Source of the DNA: Cypionkella sp049896245
GTDB lineage: Bacteria > Pseudomonadota > Alphaproteobacteria > Rhodobacterales > Rhodobacteraceae
Direction of reading: 5' to 3'
NCBI RefSeq assembly: GCF_049896245.1
Contig: NZ_JAFCTX010000026.1
Coordinates: 6,161 to 70,160 of the forward strand
Length of the DNA stretch: 64,000 nucleotides
The position numbers were made by a program, and so were the translations under genes. The first letter of the stretch is position 1. Each line of letters starts with the position of its first letter. Under the pieces are notes generated by a model that was not told the origin of the DNA, did no database searches, and saw nothing but the letters and a program-made list of their open reading frames with translations. This document shows positions 17,987-26,645 of the stretch, piece by piece.

Positions 17987-20589
17987 GCGACACGCCAAAC
18001 TCTGGCCCAAACCATGCCACAACGGTTTCTTCCGGCACCCTGATCATGGGCACCTATGAGATTGAGCGTCTGATCAACTCGGGCGGTATGGGCGAGGTTT
18101 ACCGGGGCCGTAATATCCACAATGACGAGCCTGTGGCGATCAAGATCGTGCTGCCATCGTTGGCGCATGACCCAAAAATCGTGGCGTTGTTCCAGAAGGA
18201 AAGCACGACGCTGTCGCGGCTAAGCCACGAAGCGATTGTGCGGTATCATGTGTTTACCGTCGATCCGACCATCGGGCGGCCTTGCATGGTGATGGAGTTT
18301 GTCTCGGGCACTTCGATGTCTGACCGCATCGAGCAAGGGCCGATGCCGGTCGACGATGTGCGGGTGATGCTGCGGCGGGTGGCCTCGGGGTTGGACAAGG
18401 CGCATCGGGCCGGGGTGGTGCATCGGGATCTGTCGCCGGACAATGTGATTTTGGAAGACGGCCATGTCGAGCACGCCAAGCTGATTGACTTTGGCATTGC
18501 GAAAAGCACCGCTTTGGGGGCGGGGACTTTGTTGCAGGGGCAGTTTGCCGGCAAGTTCAACTGGGTGTCGCCCGAGCAGTTGGGCGCGTTTGGCGGCACG
18601 GTCGATGGGCGGTCGGACATATACTCGCTGGCTTTGGTGACGGCGGCGGCGAGCAAGGGTGAAGTGCTGCCGATGGGGGCGTCGATTGTCGATGCTGTCG
18701 GCAAGCGGTCGGCTGTGCCGGATTTGAACGGCGTGGATGAAGCGCTGGTGCCACTGCTGTCTTGGATGTTGCAGCCCGATCCGGCGTTGCGGCCTGACAG
18801 CATGGCGAAGGTGATGGCGGCGGTGGATAACCCGGCTTTGGTGCCGCAGATTGCTGCGCCTGCGCCGAAAGCGCCCGATCCGAACCGCACGGTGATCGGT
18901 GGGGCATTGCCGATCCAACAGCCGAAGGTGGTTTCGGTCGCCCCCGTTGAGCCTTCGGTTTCGGTGGCTCCGGTATCCGTGGCGCCTGTGGTGAATACTT
19001 CGGCTCCGGTTGCGGCGACGGTGATTGCTGCGGTGACGCAGGCCCCGGAAAGCGAAGATGTCAGCCCGTTTGGTGCGCCGGGAATGGCGGCTGCGGTGAA
19101 GCCTACGCTGGCCGAGCCGCTGGTGGTGAAGAACAGCAAAAGCGGTTTGATCGCGGTGGTGGCGCTGCTGGCTTTGGGCGGTGGGGCTGCGGCGGCGTAT
19201 TTCGGCGGGGTGTTTGACGGCAAAGTGGTGCCTGTGGCGGGGGAGACTCAGGCAGACGCCGAGACGCGGGTGAAGGCTGAGACGGCTGACGCGGAACGGG
19301 CTGCTGCCGAGGCGAAAGCGGCAGCGGATGCTGCGGCGGCGAAGGCTGCCGAGAATGCGGCGGCTATTAAAGCTGCGGCGGATGTTAAAACCACAGAGGA
19401 CGCGGCCAAGCAGGCCGAGGCGGATGCGGCAGCGCGGAAGGCGGCGGACGAGCTTGCCGCGCAAAAAGCCGCTGATGAAGCGGCGGCGAAACTCGCGGCG
19501 GATCAGGCGGCGGCGCGGAAGGCGGCGGACGCGGCAGCGGCGCAAAAAGCCGTCGAGGAAGTCGCGGCTCAGCAAACAGCAGCGCAGAAGGCTGAGGCGG
19601 ATGCGGCAGCCAAGCAGGCTGCGGATGAAGCCGCCACGAAACAGGCGGCAGATGCGGCAGCGGCGCAGAAGCTGGCCGAGGAAGCGGCGGCGCAAAAGGC
19701 GGCGGATGAGGCAGCGGCTAAGCAAGCGGCGGAAGCGCAACGGCTGGCTGACGAGGCGGCGGCTAAGCAGGCGGCGGACGAAGCGGCAGCCAAGAAAGCT
19801 GCCGATGAGGCAGCGGCAAAGCAGGCGGCGGAGGCTGAAGTTGCTGCGGCGGAGGCTGCGGCGCAGAAGGCCGCCGAGGAAGCCGCAGCGGCACAGCAAT
19901 TGGCGGATGAGGCGGCTGCCAAGAAAGCCGCTGAGGAAGCTGCGGCCAAGGCCGATCCCGTGGCGGCTCAGTTGGCTTATTTGGCGGGCGTGAAGCCGCC
20001 GCTGTGTGCGATGGTGACGCTGAAGGATGCCAAGGCCGCAGGTTTTGGGCTGGACGGCTATGCGGCGGACGCAGCGGCTTTGGCCAGCTTTGCGAAAGAC
20101 TGGCAGGTGGCCACGCAGACCACGCCAGACCTTGCCGTGCATGCAATCAACGCGGCTCAATGCCCGCTGATTGAATTTGCCTCGCACTACCCCGCGCCGG
20201 ATGTTGATCCCTTGGCGGTGGTGATGCAGACACCCGGCGAGGTGGTGAAAAGCGGGGCCAATGTCAGCGGCAAGGTCGAAGGGCTGGAGGGGCGGAATTT
20301 TGCGCTGTTTATCTTCTCGGAGGGCGGCGGCGCGACCAACCTCAAGCCTTGGACCACGATGGGCAGCGATGGCACCGCCAATTTTGAATTCAATCTGACG
20401 CTAGAGGCAAACGCCCCGCCCGCGCCGCAAATTCTGCTGGCGATGGTGACAGACAAACCACTGCCTGCGCTGGATAAGGTGCCAGCGGGGGTGACGGCAC
20501 AATCGCTGATGCCGTTCCTGGAAAAACAGTTGGAGAAAGCCGGGGTGAAGCCGACCCTTAGCTTCGCTTATTTCCGGCTGGAGAACTGA
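17983..20589 (+). CDS. ppkA: T6SS Ser/Thr kinase PpkA with TolA-like rod
   Basis: An 868-residue transmembrane Hanks-type kinase. The kinase domain (about 20-280) has the Gly loop NSGGMGEVYRG, K54, catalytic HRDLSPDN (D149; Ser replaces the usual Lys after HRDL), DFG (D169) and a DGRSDIYSL segment. A Pro/Val-rich linker follows and contains NRTVIGGALP (T303). One transmembrane helix lies at about 387-411. Residues about 425-660 are an almost pure Ala/Lys/Glu/Asp heptad-like rod built from AADEAAAKQA-type repeats, like the helical arm of TolA. A ~208-residue C-terminal domain of unknown type follows, with topology predicting it outside the cytoplasm. The ATG at 17983 overlaps the pppA stop. 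It lacks the VWA domain of Pseudomonas PpkA. Confidence 0.92.
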   Translation: MSDTPNSGPNHATTVSSGTLIMGTYEIERLINSGGMGEVYRGRNIHNDEPVAIKIVLPSLAHDPKIVALFQKESTTLSRLSHEAIVRYHVFTVDPTIGRPCMVMEFVSGTSMSDRIEQGPMPVDDVRVMLRRVASGLDKAHRAGVVHRDLSPDNVILEDGHVEHAKLIDFGIAKSTALGAGTLLQGQFAGKFNWVSPEQLGAFGGTVDGRSDIYSLALVTAAASKGEVLPMGASIVDAVGKRSAVPDLNGVDEALVPLLSWMLQPDPALRPDSMAKVMAAVDNPALVPQIAAPAPKAPDPNRTVIGGALPIQQPKVVSVAPVEPSVSVAPVSVAPVVNTSAPVAATVIAAVTQAPESEDVSPFGAPGMAAAVKPTLAEPLVVKNSKSGLIAVVALLALGGGAAAAYFGGVFDGKVVPVAGETQADAETRVKAETADAERAAAEAKAAADAAAAKAAENAAAIKAAADVKTTEDAAKQAEADAAARKAADELAAQKAADEAAAKLAADQAAARKAADAAAAQKAVEEVAAQQTAAQKAEADAAAKQAADEAATKQAADAAAAQKLAEEAAAQKAADEAAAKQAAEAQRLADEAAAKQAADEAAAKKAADEAAAKQAAEAEVAAAEAAAQKAAEEAAAAQQLADEAAAKKAAEEAAAKADPVAAQLAYLAGVKPPLCAMVTLKDAKAAGFGLDGYAADAAALASFAKDWQVATQTTPDLAVHAINAAQCPLIEFASHYPAPDVDPLAVVMQTPGEVVKSGANVSGKVEGLEGRNFALFIFSEGGGATNLKPWTTMGSDGTANFEFNLTLEANAPPAPQILLAMVTDKPLPALDKVPAGVTAQSLMPFLEKQLEKAGVKPTLSFAYFRLEN

Positions 20590-20711
20590 ACGGGATGAGC
20601 GCGCGCAGCTTTTCTTGCCAGATTGGCGTGGCTTGATGTAACGTTGCAGGTATCCGGGGTTATTTTCCCCAGCCTGACCGTTTTACGCCTATTTTTGAAA
20701 GCGATATCCAG

Positions 20712-22565
20712 ATGCCCACAAGCTTTTCCCAAGACAATCGCATCGGTCGGATGTTCACGCCTTTGCAGGCGAACGACTTGGTGCTGATTGAGTTTTCTGG
20801 CAGCGAGGCGGTTAACGCGATCAGTCAGTTTCGCGTCAAGGCGCTGTCCGCCAAACCGATTTCAGAGATCGAGCCCTTGCTGGGTGAAGCGATCGCGGTT
20901 CAGATTGTTACCCCCTTGGGCGATGTGCGCGATTTTCACCAGATGGTGGATGCGATCCGCTATCTGGGGCCCGAAGGCCAAGAGCATGTCTATGAGTTTG
21001 AGCTGCGGCCGTGGTTCTGGCAGTTGTCACGGCGGATCAATTACAGGATTTTCCACGAGGTGAACGTCGTCGATGTGATCCGAAAAATCGTTGACGAATA
21101 TGGCAATTCGGATGTGGCGGGCTTTATTGACCTGACCGTCGGCAACTTTCCTGAAATGGAATATGTCGTGCAGTACAACGAATCCGATATGGATTTCCTG
21201 TGCCGCCTGATGGAGCGGTTCGGCATCAACTACCATTTCCAGATGGAGCCGACGCGGCACACGTTGGTGCTGACCACCGGCGCGGATGCGTTCAACGATG
21301 CCCCAGCCTCGCCGCGCGCGTTCAGCCCTTTGGGCAGCCGGGGCGATGCCACGGCAGAGCATTTTGATGCCTGGTCGCCACAACGGCAGCTGACCACCGG
21401 ATCGGTGCGATTGACCGATTACAACTTCAAGACCGTCTCGGCGCAGATGGAAGTCACCCGCGAAAATTTGCGCGGCTTTGTTAACGCGAATATGGAAAGC
21501 TTCGGCTATCCCGGCGTCTATCTGACCACAGGCGAAGGCAATCCGATTGCGCAGCGACGTTTGGATGGCTACCGGATGGGCGATGCCACCGTGCGCGCGA
21601 ATGGCAATGCCGCAAGCCTTGGCGCGGGGATGAAGTTTCAGCTTTCGGCCCATTCCGATGCCGGGCAGTTGGACGAATATGCGGTGCTGGCGGCACAGCA
21701 TTTTGTCTCGAACGGCACGTTCCGCTCGGGGGGCGGCGTGTCGGCTGACACCGCCTATCAAGGGGCTTATGTGCTGACCCGCAGCACCAATCCGATTGCA
21801 CCGCAGCGCTTAACCCGGCCACCGCGTATTTCCGGGCCACAAACGGCGCTGGTGGTAGAGGGTGCCGAGGGGAACATCGACGAATTTGGCCGCATCAAGG
21901 TCAAGTTTTTCTGGGCCCCGGATGATGTGTCGATGTTTTGCCGCGTCTCGCAAATCTGGGCGCATGAAAATTGGGGCACGATCTTTGTGCCTCATGCCGG
22001 GATGGAAGTGATTGTGGAGTTTCTGGACGGCGACCCGGATAAGCCTTTGGTGACAGGCTGCGTCTGGAACGAGAAGAACGGCCCGGACATGCCGGCAAAT
22101 CATCTGACCAGCGGCTTCAAGACGGTGCGCAACAACCAACTGTTCTTTGACGACACCGAGGGTCAGGAAAAGATCTACATCCGGGCGCAAAAGGATATGA
22201 CGCGGGATGTGATGCACGACGACAAATCCACCACCCACGGCAAGCAGACCCTGAAGATCGACGGCAGCAAAAGCGAAAGCGTCGGCGGCAGCTCATCGTC
22301 CTCGGTTGGCGGCGACAAGTCTACCTCAGTCAGCGGCGCTGAAACCCATAAGGTGAAGGGCAGCCTGTCAATCGAATCCAAAGAGAAGATCGAGTTGAAG
22401 GTGGGGAGTTCCAGCATCACCATTGATCAAACCTCGATCAAGATCAAAGCCTTGACGGTAGAGGTCGAAGCCACCGCCGAGCTGAAAACCAAAGCGGGCG
22501 CGATGGCCACGCATGATGGGGGGGCGATGATGGTGATCAAAGGCGTTCTGGTGACGATTAACTGA
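20712..22565 (+). CDS. vgrG: T6SS spike protein VgrG (TssI)
   Basis: A 617-residue spike trimer subunit at the tip of the Hcp tube. It has the N-terminal gp27-like domain, an OB-fold gp5 region (EFGRIKVKFFWAPDD and WGTIFVPHAGMEVIVEFLDGDPDKPLVTG) and a Ser/Lys-rich beta-helix (about residues 500-580). It ends in VLVTIN with no extra effector domain, so this is not an evolved VgrG. 122 bp separate it from ppkA. Its TGA overlaps the ATG of the next gene by one base. No PAAR gene follows, so the tip cap must come from elsewhere. Confidence 0.96.
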   Translation: MPTSFSQDNRIGRMFTPLQANDLVLIEFSGSEAVNAISQFRVKALSAKPISEIEPLLGEAIAVQIVTPLGDVRDFHQMVDAIRYLGPEGQEHVYEFELRPWFWQLSRRINYRIFHEVNVVDVIRKIVDEYGNSDVAGFIDLTVGNFPEMEYVVQYNESDMDFLCRLMERFGINYHFQMEPTRHTLVLTTGADAFNDAPASPRAFSPLGSRGDATAEHFDAWSPQRQLTTGSVRLTDYNFKTVSAQMEVTRENLRGFVNANMESFGYPGVYLTTGEGNPIAQRRLDGYRMGDATVRANGNAASLGAGMKFQLSAHSDAGQLDEYAVLAAQHFVSNGTFRSGGGVSADTAYQGAYVLTRSTNPIAPQRLTRPPRISGPQTALVVEGAEGNIDEFGRIKVKFFWAPDDVSMFCRVSQIWAHENWGTIFVPHAGMEVIVEFLDGDPDKPLVTGCVWNEKNGPDMPANHLTSGFKTVRNNQLFFDDTEGQEKIYIRAQKDMTRDVMHDDKSTTHGKQTLKIDGSKSESVGGSSSSSVGGDKSTSVSGAETHKVKGSLSIESKEKIELKVGSSSITIDQTSIKIKALTVEVEATAELKTKAGAMATHDGGAMMVIKGVLVTIN

Positions 22566-23161
22566 TGGGCAGCGCATCTGATACCACTCCGCCCGTCACA
22601 ATCGCCGCCGCACCCGGTCTTCGGGTGCAACTGGGGCGTCAGCTGTTCGGCACCATGCCGGAAATGGCGGATGATATTGTGGCAAGGCCGGGGGAAGGTG
22701 AGCATGTGTTCGACTTTTGCCGTCGCCTGCGCTTGGGCGAGACACCAGAGGAGGCGATCTCGCTGATGGCTTTTGCCTTGCAGCCGCGCCCTGCGGTGTG
22801 GTGGGGGCATGAATGTCTGAAGGCAGCACCCGATCTGCTGACCGATCAGGACCATGAGATGATGCAGATTTGTGCGGCTTGGGTCGGTGAGCCGAGCGAG
22901 GCCAACCGTTATCTGGCACTGGATGCAGGGCTGCATGTGGCGGTGCGGGGGCCGGGGGCCTGGCTGGCATTGGCGGTGGGCTGGGCTTCGGGCTCGATGG
23001 CACCGGAAGGTTTGCCGCCTGCGCTGGTTCCGATGTTTGCGATTGGGCGGGCGCTGAACGCCGGGGTGTTGACGGCGCTGGCGCGGGTGCCGCAGGACAA
23101 GCGGCGGCGCATGCTGGATCATTACGTTGGGATGGCCGAGGTGCTGGCAAAAACCGTGTAA
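22565..23161 (+). CDS. T6SS-associated protein, DUF6931-like
   Basis: A 198-residue soluble protein, largely alpha-helical, with conserved-looking HVFDFCRRLRLGETPEEAISLMAFALQPRPAVWWGHECL (residues about 47-85 in several pieces) and a C-terminal RRRMLDHYVGMAE. I recall similar proteins as DUF6931, found beside vgrG/fha in T6SS loci, but this assignment is from memory. It starts inside the vgrG stop (TGATG), so translation is coupled. A VgrG-loading or adaptor role is inferred from position only. It has no signal peptide or membrane segment. Confidence 0.65.
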   Translation: MGSASDTTPPVTIAAAPGLRVQLGRQLFGTMPEMADDIVARPGEGEHVFDFCRRLRLGETPEEAISLMAFALQPRPAVWWGHECLKAAPDLLTDQDHEMMQICAAWVGEPSEANRYLALDAGLHVAVRGPGAWLALAVGWASGSMAPEGLPPALVPMFAIGRALNAGVLTALARVPQDKRRRMLDHYVGMAEVLAKTV

Positions 23162-23202
23162 GCCGCCTATCTTAGGTCTAGTCCCTGTTGGAATACCCCG
23201 AA

Positions 23203-24459
23203 ATGAAACTGACCCTGCGGATTGAGAATTTGGATAGCCTGCCGGATGGTGGGCCGCTGGAGTTTTCGGCCGTGGCGCGCGGCTTTGAAGTGGGCCGCGA
23301 TTCGGCGATGGATTTGTCTTTGCCCGATCCGAACCGCCATATCTCAAGCCGGCATTTTGAGGTGACGTTTCGCGATGGTCAGTTCTGGCTGAACGACATT
23401 TCCACCAATGGCACCTTCATCTATGGCGCGGCGATGCGGGTGTCGTCGCCGTTGGCTTTGACGCATAATGAGCGGCTGCAAGTTGGGCAGTACATCATCC
23501 GGGTGTTGGTGGTGGACCCGGCAGCCTCGGCCTTTGCCGCGCCGCCACTGACTGCCCCGGTGTCAGATCCATGGAGCCTTGCGCCAAGCCCCTCGCCGAT
23601 GCCGCAGTTTTCAACCACGCCTTTGCCGCCACCAACGCGGGCTTCATCGGCGCTGGCAGGGCAGTTTGGCGACAGTTTTGTCGAAAACCCGCGTCCCGCC
23701 AGTTTTGTGCCCACCACGCCGCCGATGGATGCGCCGATTGCCCCACTTGCCAGCCCTTTGCCGCAAGCGGTAACAACGCCGCCTGCGCTCGCGACCACAC
23801 CGCCGCCTGCCCCGCCCGCCTCTGAACCGTTTCCGCTGCGGCCCGTTCCCGCGCAGATAGAGGCCCCGGCAGACGCTTTGCCATTGCTGGACGCGATCTG
23901 CAAAGGCGCGGGGCTGCCTGCGGGAACTCTGTCGAAGGTCGATGTCACGCAACTGGGCGAAGACATTGGCAAATCTTTGCGCATCGCGGCCGAGCAGTTG
24001 ATGGCGCTTTTGGGTGCGCGGGCGGCTGCGAAGCAATTTGTCAAAAGTTCTAGCCGGACGATGATCGGCGGGATCAACAACTCGCCCTTAAAGTTCAAGC
24101 CCAACCCGACCGAGGCGCTGAGCACGATGTTCGGCCCGAAAACCGAAAGTTATCTGGGGGCAGTGGCCGCGTTCACCCAAGGCTTTGACGATGTAAAGCG
24201 CCACCAAACGGCGGTTTATGCGGCAATGCAGCCTGCGTTGGCGCGGTTGCTGGAAGACCTTTCGCCCGAGTCGATTGAAGAACGATCCACCGGCGGAATC
24301 ATGTCATCGAAAAAGGCGCGGGCTTGGGAATTATTCGTTGAACGCTGGGATGCCAAGACACATCCTTATGAAAACGGCATGTTGGATGTGTATTTAGCCT
24401 ACTTTTCCGATGCCTACGACGAAGCGGTGAAGTCCGCCACCCCGAAAAACGGCGGTTGA
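23203..24459 (+). CDS. tagH: T6SS FHA-domain protein (TagH/Fha)
   Basis: A 418-residue cytoplasmic phospho-threonine reader. The N-terminal FHA domain (about 1-100) has GFEVGRD, the SSRH core and NDISTNGTF, i.e. the G-R, S-x-x-H and N-G residues that contact phosphothreonine. A Pro/Ala-rich linker (about 110-225) follows, then the C-terminal T6SS-FHA domain with NNSPLKFKPNPTEAL. RTMIGG (T286) precedes that segment. By analogy with Agrobacterium Fha it should bind PpkA-phosphorylated TssL. The ATG at 23203 is preferred over a TTG at 23188. Confidence 0.92.
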   Translation: MKLTLRIENLDSLPDGGPLEFSAVARGFEVGRDSAMDLSLPDPNRHISSRHFEVTFRDGQFWLNDISTNGTFIYGAAMRVSSPLALTHNERLQVGQYIIRVLVVDPAASAFAAPPLTAPVSDPWSLAPSPSPMPQFSTTPLPPPTRASSALAGQFGDSFVENPRPASFVPTTPPMDAPIAPLASPLPQAVTTPPALATTPPPAPPASEPFPLRPVPAQIEAPADALPLLDAICKGAGLPAGTLSKVDVTQLGEDIGKSLRIAAEQLMALLGARAAAKQFVKSSSRTMIGGINNSPLKFKPNPTEALSTMFGPKTESYLGAVAAFTQGFDDVKRHQTAVYAAMQPALARLLEDLSPESIEERSTGGIMSSKKARAWELFVERWDAKTHPYENGMLDVYLAYFSDAYDEAVKSATPKNGG

Positions 24460-24511
24460 CCATGCCGCAGCGCGGCGGTAGCCTTCACATAAGTTTTGCA
24501 AAGGACCGACA

Positions 24512-24622
24512 ATGACTGCTGCATTGATCACCCTTCTACTTGGCACTGGCGTGATGGGCCTTGGCCTGCTGGCAGTGCTGCCGAAACCGCAGCCCGTGCG
24601 TGTTGCTGCAAACCGCAAGTAA
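24512..24622 (+). CDS. 36-residue single-pass membrane peptide
   Basis: A short open frame between tagH and tssA. It starts with ATG 8 bases after an AAGGAC ribosome-binding site and ends in TAA 9 bases before tssA. Residues 3-23 form one hydrophobic helix (ALITLLLGTGVMGLGLLAVL), followed by a basic, proline-containing tail ending in AANRK. The spacing, site and composition look genuine, yet it is below usual annotation length. I know no family. It could be a small regulatory subunit of the TssL/TssM or PpkA membrane complex; that is inference. Confidence 0.6.
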   Translation: MTAALITLLLGTGVMGLGLLAVLPKPQPVRVAANRK

Positions 24623-24631
24623 TCTTCCAAA

Positions 24632-25930
24632 ATGCGGCTGGATGATCTGATCAAGCCGATCTCGCCGGATGCGCCCTGCGGTGAAGACCTGCTTGCGCTG
24701 GATGACGCGGATTATTGCGATTATTACTTCAACGTCGAAGACCGCCTGCCCACCAGTTATTTCAACATGGTGCGCGGCACGCTGTTTGACCCGAAATCTG
24801 TCGATCAAAAGGCCGAATCAGCGCAGCTTGACGCGCTGCTGAAACGCAGCCGCGATTTGCGCCTGCTGGGGCTGGAGGCGAAATTTCAAATCCTTGCCGG
24901 ACGCTTCAAAGGCTTTGCCGATGCGGTGATGGGTTTCGCCGGGCTGATCGAGGCTTATCCCGGCGAAGTGCATCCGGTGGACCGCGTGGATCGGCAGAAT
25001 GCGATTGAGGAACTGAACGCGCTGGCCACCATCGCCGCGCCGCTGGACTATGCGATTTTGCTGACCGACAAGCGGGTTGGCGACATTATCTATCGCGGCT
25101 ACGGCACCGCCTCGGGCAAAATTCCGACGCGGGAAGGTGAGCAACCGGGCGACGTTGGCAGCATCACTGGGGCGCTAAGCTCATCTGAGAACGCCAAGAC
25201 GGTCGATGCTTTGTACGAGCAGCTTACGGGCCTGCGGGGGGCGCTCAAGACCATCATTCAGCTCTGCCAATCCAGCACGCCGCCGTTCTCGCCGAAGCTG
25301 GACCGGCTGGATGATAAGCTGGCTGATATTCTGGCGATGGTGGTTTCCGCGCGCGGCGATCTGGGGGCAGAGGCGGCCCCGATTGTTGAGGGGGCCGAGG
25401 GCGAGGCTTTCGCAGCAGGTGCGCCGGGTGCTGCCACCACGATCACGGTGCAAACCGGCACGGCCGAGGTGCCAAACCACCGTGTCGCCTATCAGCTGTT
25501 GCGAGCGGTAGAGCGGTATTTTGCCACCACCGAACCTGCGTCTTTGGCCTTGGTTCTGGTCACGCAATCGCGGTTGCTGATCGGGCGGCCCTTGGTGGAG
25601 GCGTTGGACGCTTTGCTTGAAAACTCCGCGGGTTACGCCTCGATCAGCTTTGGCACCGAGACTGGCTTTGCGATTTCGATGGCGCGGATGCGCGATCTGT
25701 CGGGGCAGGCGAACATCACTTCGGATGATTTCTCGACGCCCGGTGAAAATGATCCGCCCGCCCCCGAAGTGGTCAGCCGCGATCATGCCGGGCAGATTCT
25801 GAAGCAGATCGAAGATTTCTACCGGATGCGCGAACCGGCCAGCCCGATTCCAATCCTACTGTTCAAAGCCCGAAATATGCTGTCTAAAGACTTCCATGCG
25901 CTGGTGCGCGAATTGATTACGCCTTCCTGA
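24632..25930 (+). CDS. tssA: T6SS protein TssA (ImpA N-terminal domain)
   Basis: A 432-residue TssA-family cap/priming protein that coordinates baseplate docking and tail-tube/sheath polymerisation in the cytoplasm. The N-terminal ImpA domain is clear: LIKPISPDAPCGEDL, then the R-S/R-D-L-R and DRVDRQNAIEELNAL segments. The C-terminal part has the YxLLRAVERYF helix and ends in SPIPILLFKARNMLSKDF. It lacks a VasL-type membrane end. It sits 9 bp after the small membrane gene and 131 bp upstream of tssB. Confidence 0.92.
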   Translation: MRLDDLIKPISPDAPCGEDLLALDDADYCDYYFNVEDRLPTSYFNMVRGTLFDPKSVDQKAESAQLDALLKRSRDLRLLGLEAKFQILAGRFKGFADAVMGFAGLIEAYPGEVHPVDRVDRQNAIEELNALATIAAPLDYAILLTDKRVGDIIYRGYGTASGKIPTREGEQPGDVGSITGALSSSENAKTVDALYEQLTGLRGALKTIIQLCQSSTPPFSPKLDRLDDKLADILAMVVSARGDLGAEAAPIVEGAEGEAFAAGAPGAATTITVQTGTAEVPNHRVAYQLLRAVERYFATTEPASLALVLVTQSRLLIGRPLVEALDALLENSAGYASISFGTETGFAISMARMRDLSGQANITSDDFSTPGENDPPAPEVVSRDHAGQILKQIEDFYRMREPASPIPILLFKARNMLSKDFHALVRELITPS

Positions 25931-26061
25931 TTTTGTCTAATTTCGCTTGACTGACCACGGTTTCCTTTGACCAAATGCCCGTTTCGGGCGCAGAGTTGAA
26001 ATCTGTTGACTTGTAGCGCCGGTGCGGCTTTTCTTTTCGTATTTAGAACAGGAGAATTGTT

Positions 26062-26586
26062 ATGGCATCTTCCGATTCAGCCACCGGCTTTATCAAGCGC
26101 AATCGCCCGCCGCGTGTGCAAATTTCATACGCCGATCCGATTGAAGCCAACAAACAGGTCGAGCTGCCGTTTGTGATGGGCATCATGTCGGATCTGTCAG
26201 GCAACGCCAGCAAGGTTGAAAAGCCCCCCGTTGCCGACCGTGAATTTACCGCTGTGTCCTCGGATACGCTGGATGACTATATGGAAAGCGTCTCGCCCGG
26301 TCTTGCGATCAATGTGGATAACAAGCTGGACGCGGAACAAGGCGGCAAGCTTTCGGTCAACCTGAACTTCAAGAAAATGGCCGATCTCAGCCCCGGTGAG
26401 ATTGCCCGGCAAGTGCCCGCGCTGAACAAACTGCTGGAAGCCCGTCAGCAGCTGGCGAACCTTGCCCGCTATATGAACGGCAAATCCGGTGCCCAAGAGC
26501 AGTTGAAGCAGTTGCTGGCTGACCCGGCGCTGATGGCGGCCTTGGATGAACGCCGTGCTGCCGCCAAGCCCGAAGGCGAAGAATAA
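26062..26586 (+). CDS. tssB: T6SS contractile sheath small subunit TssB
   Basis: The VipA-type sheath protein, 174 residues. It has the conserved RVQISYADP and ELPFVMGIMSDLSG segments and a helical C-terminus around KLLEARQQLANLARYMNG. It pairs with TssC to build the contractile sheath around the Hcp tube. The 131-bp gap before it is the largest inside the second half of the locus and may hold a promoter for the tail genes, although no convincing -35/-10 pair was seen. AGGAG lies before the ATG. Confidence 0.97.
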   Translation: MASSDSATGFIKRNRPPRVQISYADPIEANKQVELPFVMGIMSDLSGNASKVEKPPVADREFTAVSSDTLDDYMESVSPGLAINVDNKLDAEQGGKLSVNLNFKKMADLSPGEIARQVPALNKLLEARQQLANLARYMNGKSGAQEQLKQLLADPALMAALDERRAAAKPEGEE

Positions 26587-26645
26587 TCCTGAATGGCCGC
26601 CGTTGCAGGCTGCTGATTACACAAGACATTTTTTAGGAAATCGAC

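Noticed and set aside
19255..19962. Repetitive ppkA region as a DNA repeat array
   Set aside because: The repetition is at protein level (AADEAAAKQA-type) with varied codons, so it is annotated as a coiled rod within ppkA rather than a separate repeat.
18220..20187. Long antisense open frame (655 codons) opposite ppkA
   Set aside because: It arises from the GC-rich Ala/Lys repeats; the product is Arg/His-rich with no domain, while the sense strand encodes clear kinase motifs.
26006..26034. TTGACT / TTTTCT promoter candidate before tssB
   Set aside because: The -35 is good but the -10 is poor; position is plausible but not supportable from sequence alone.
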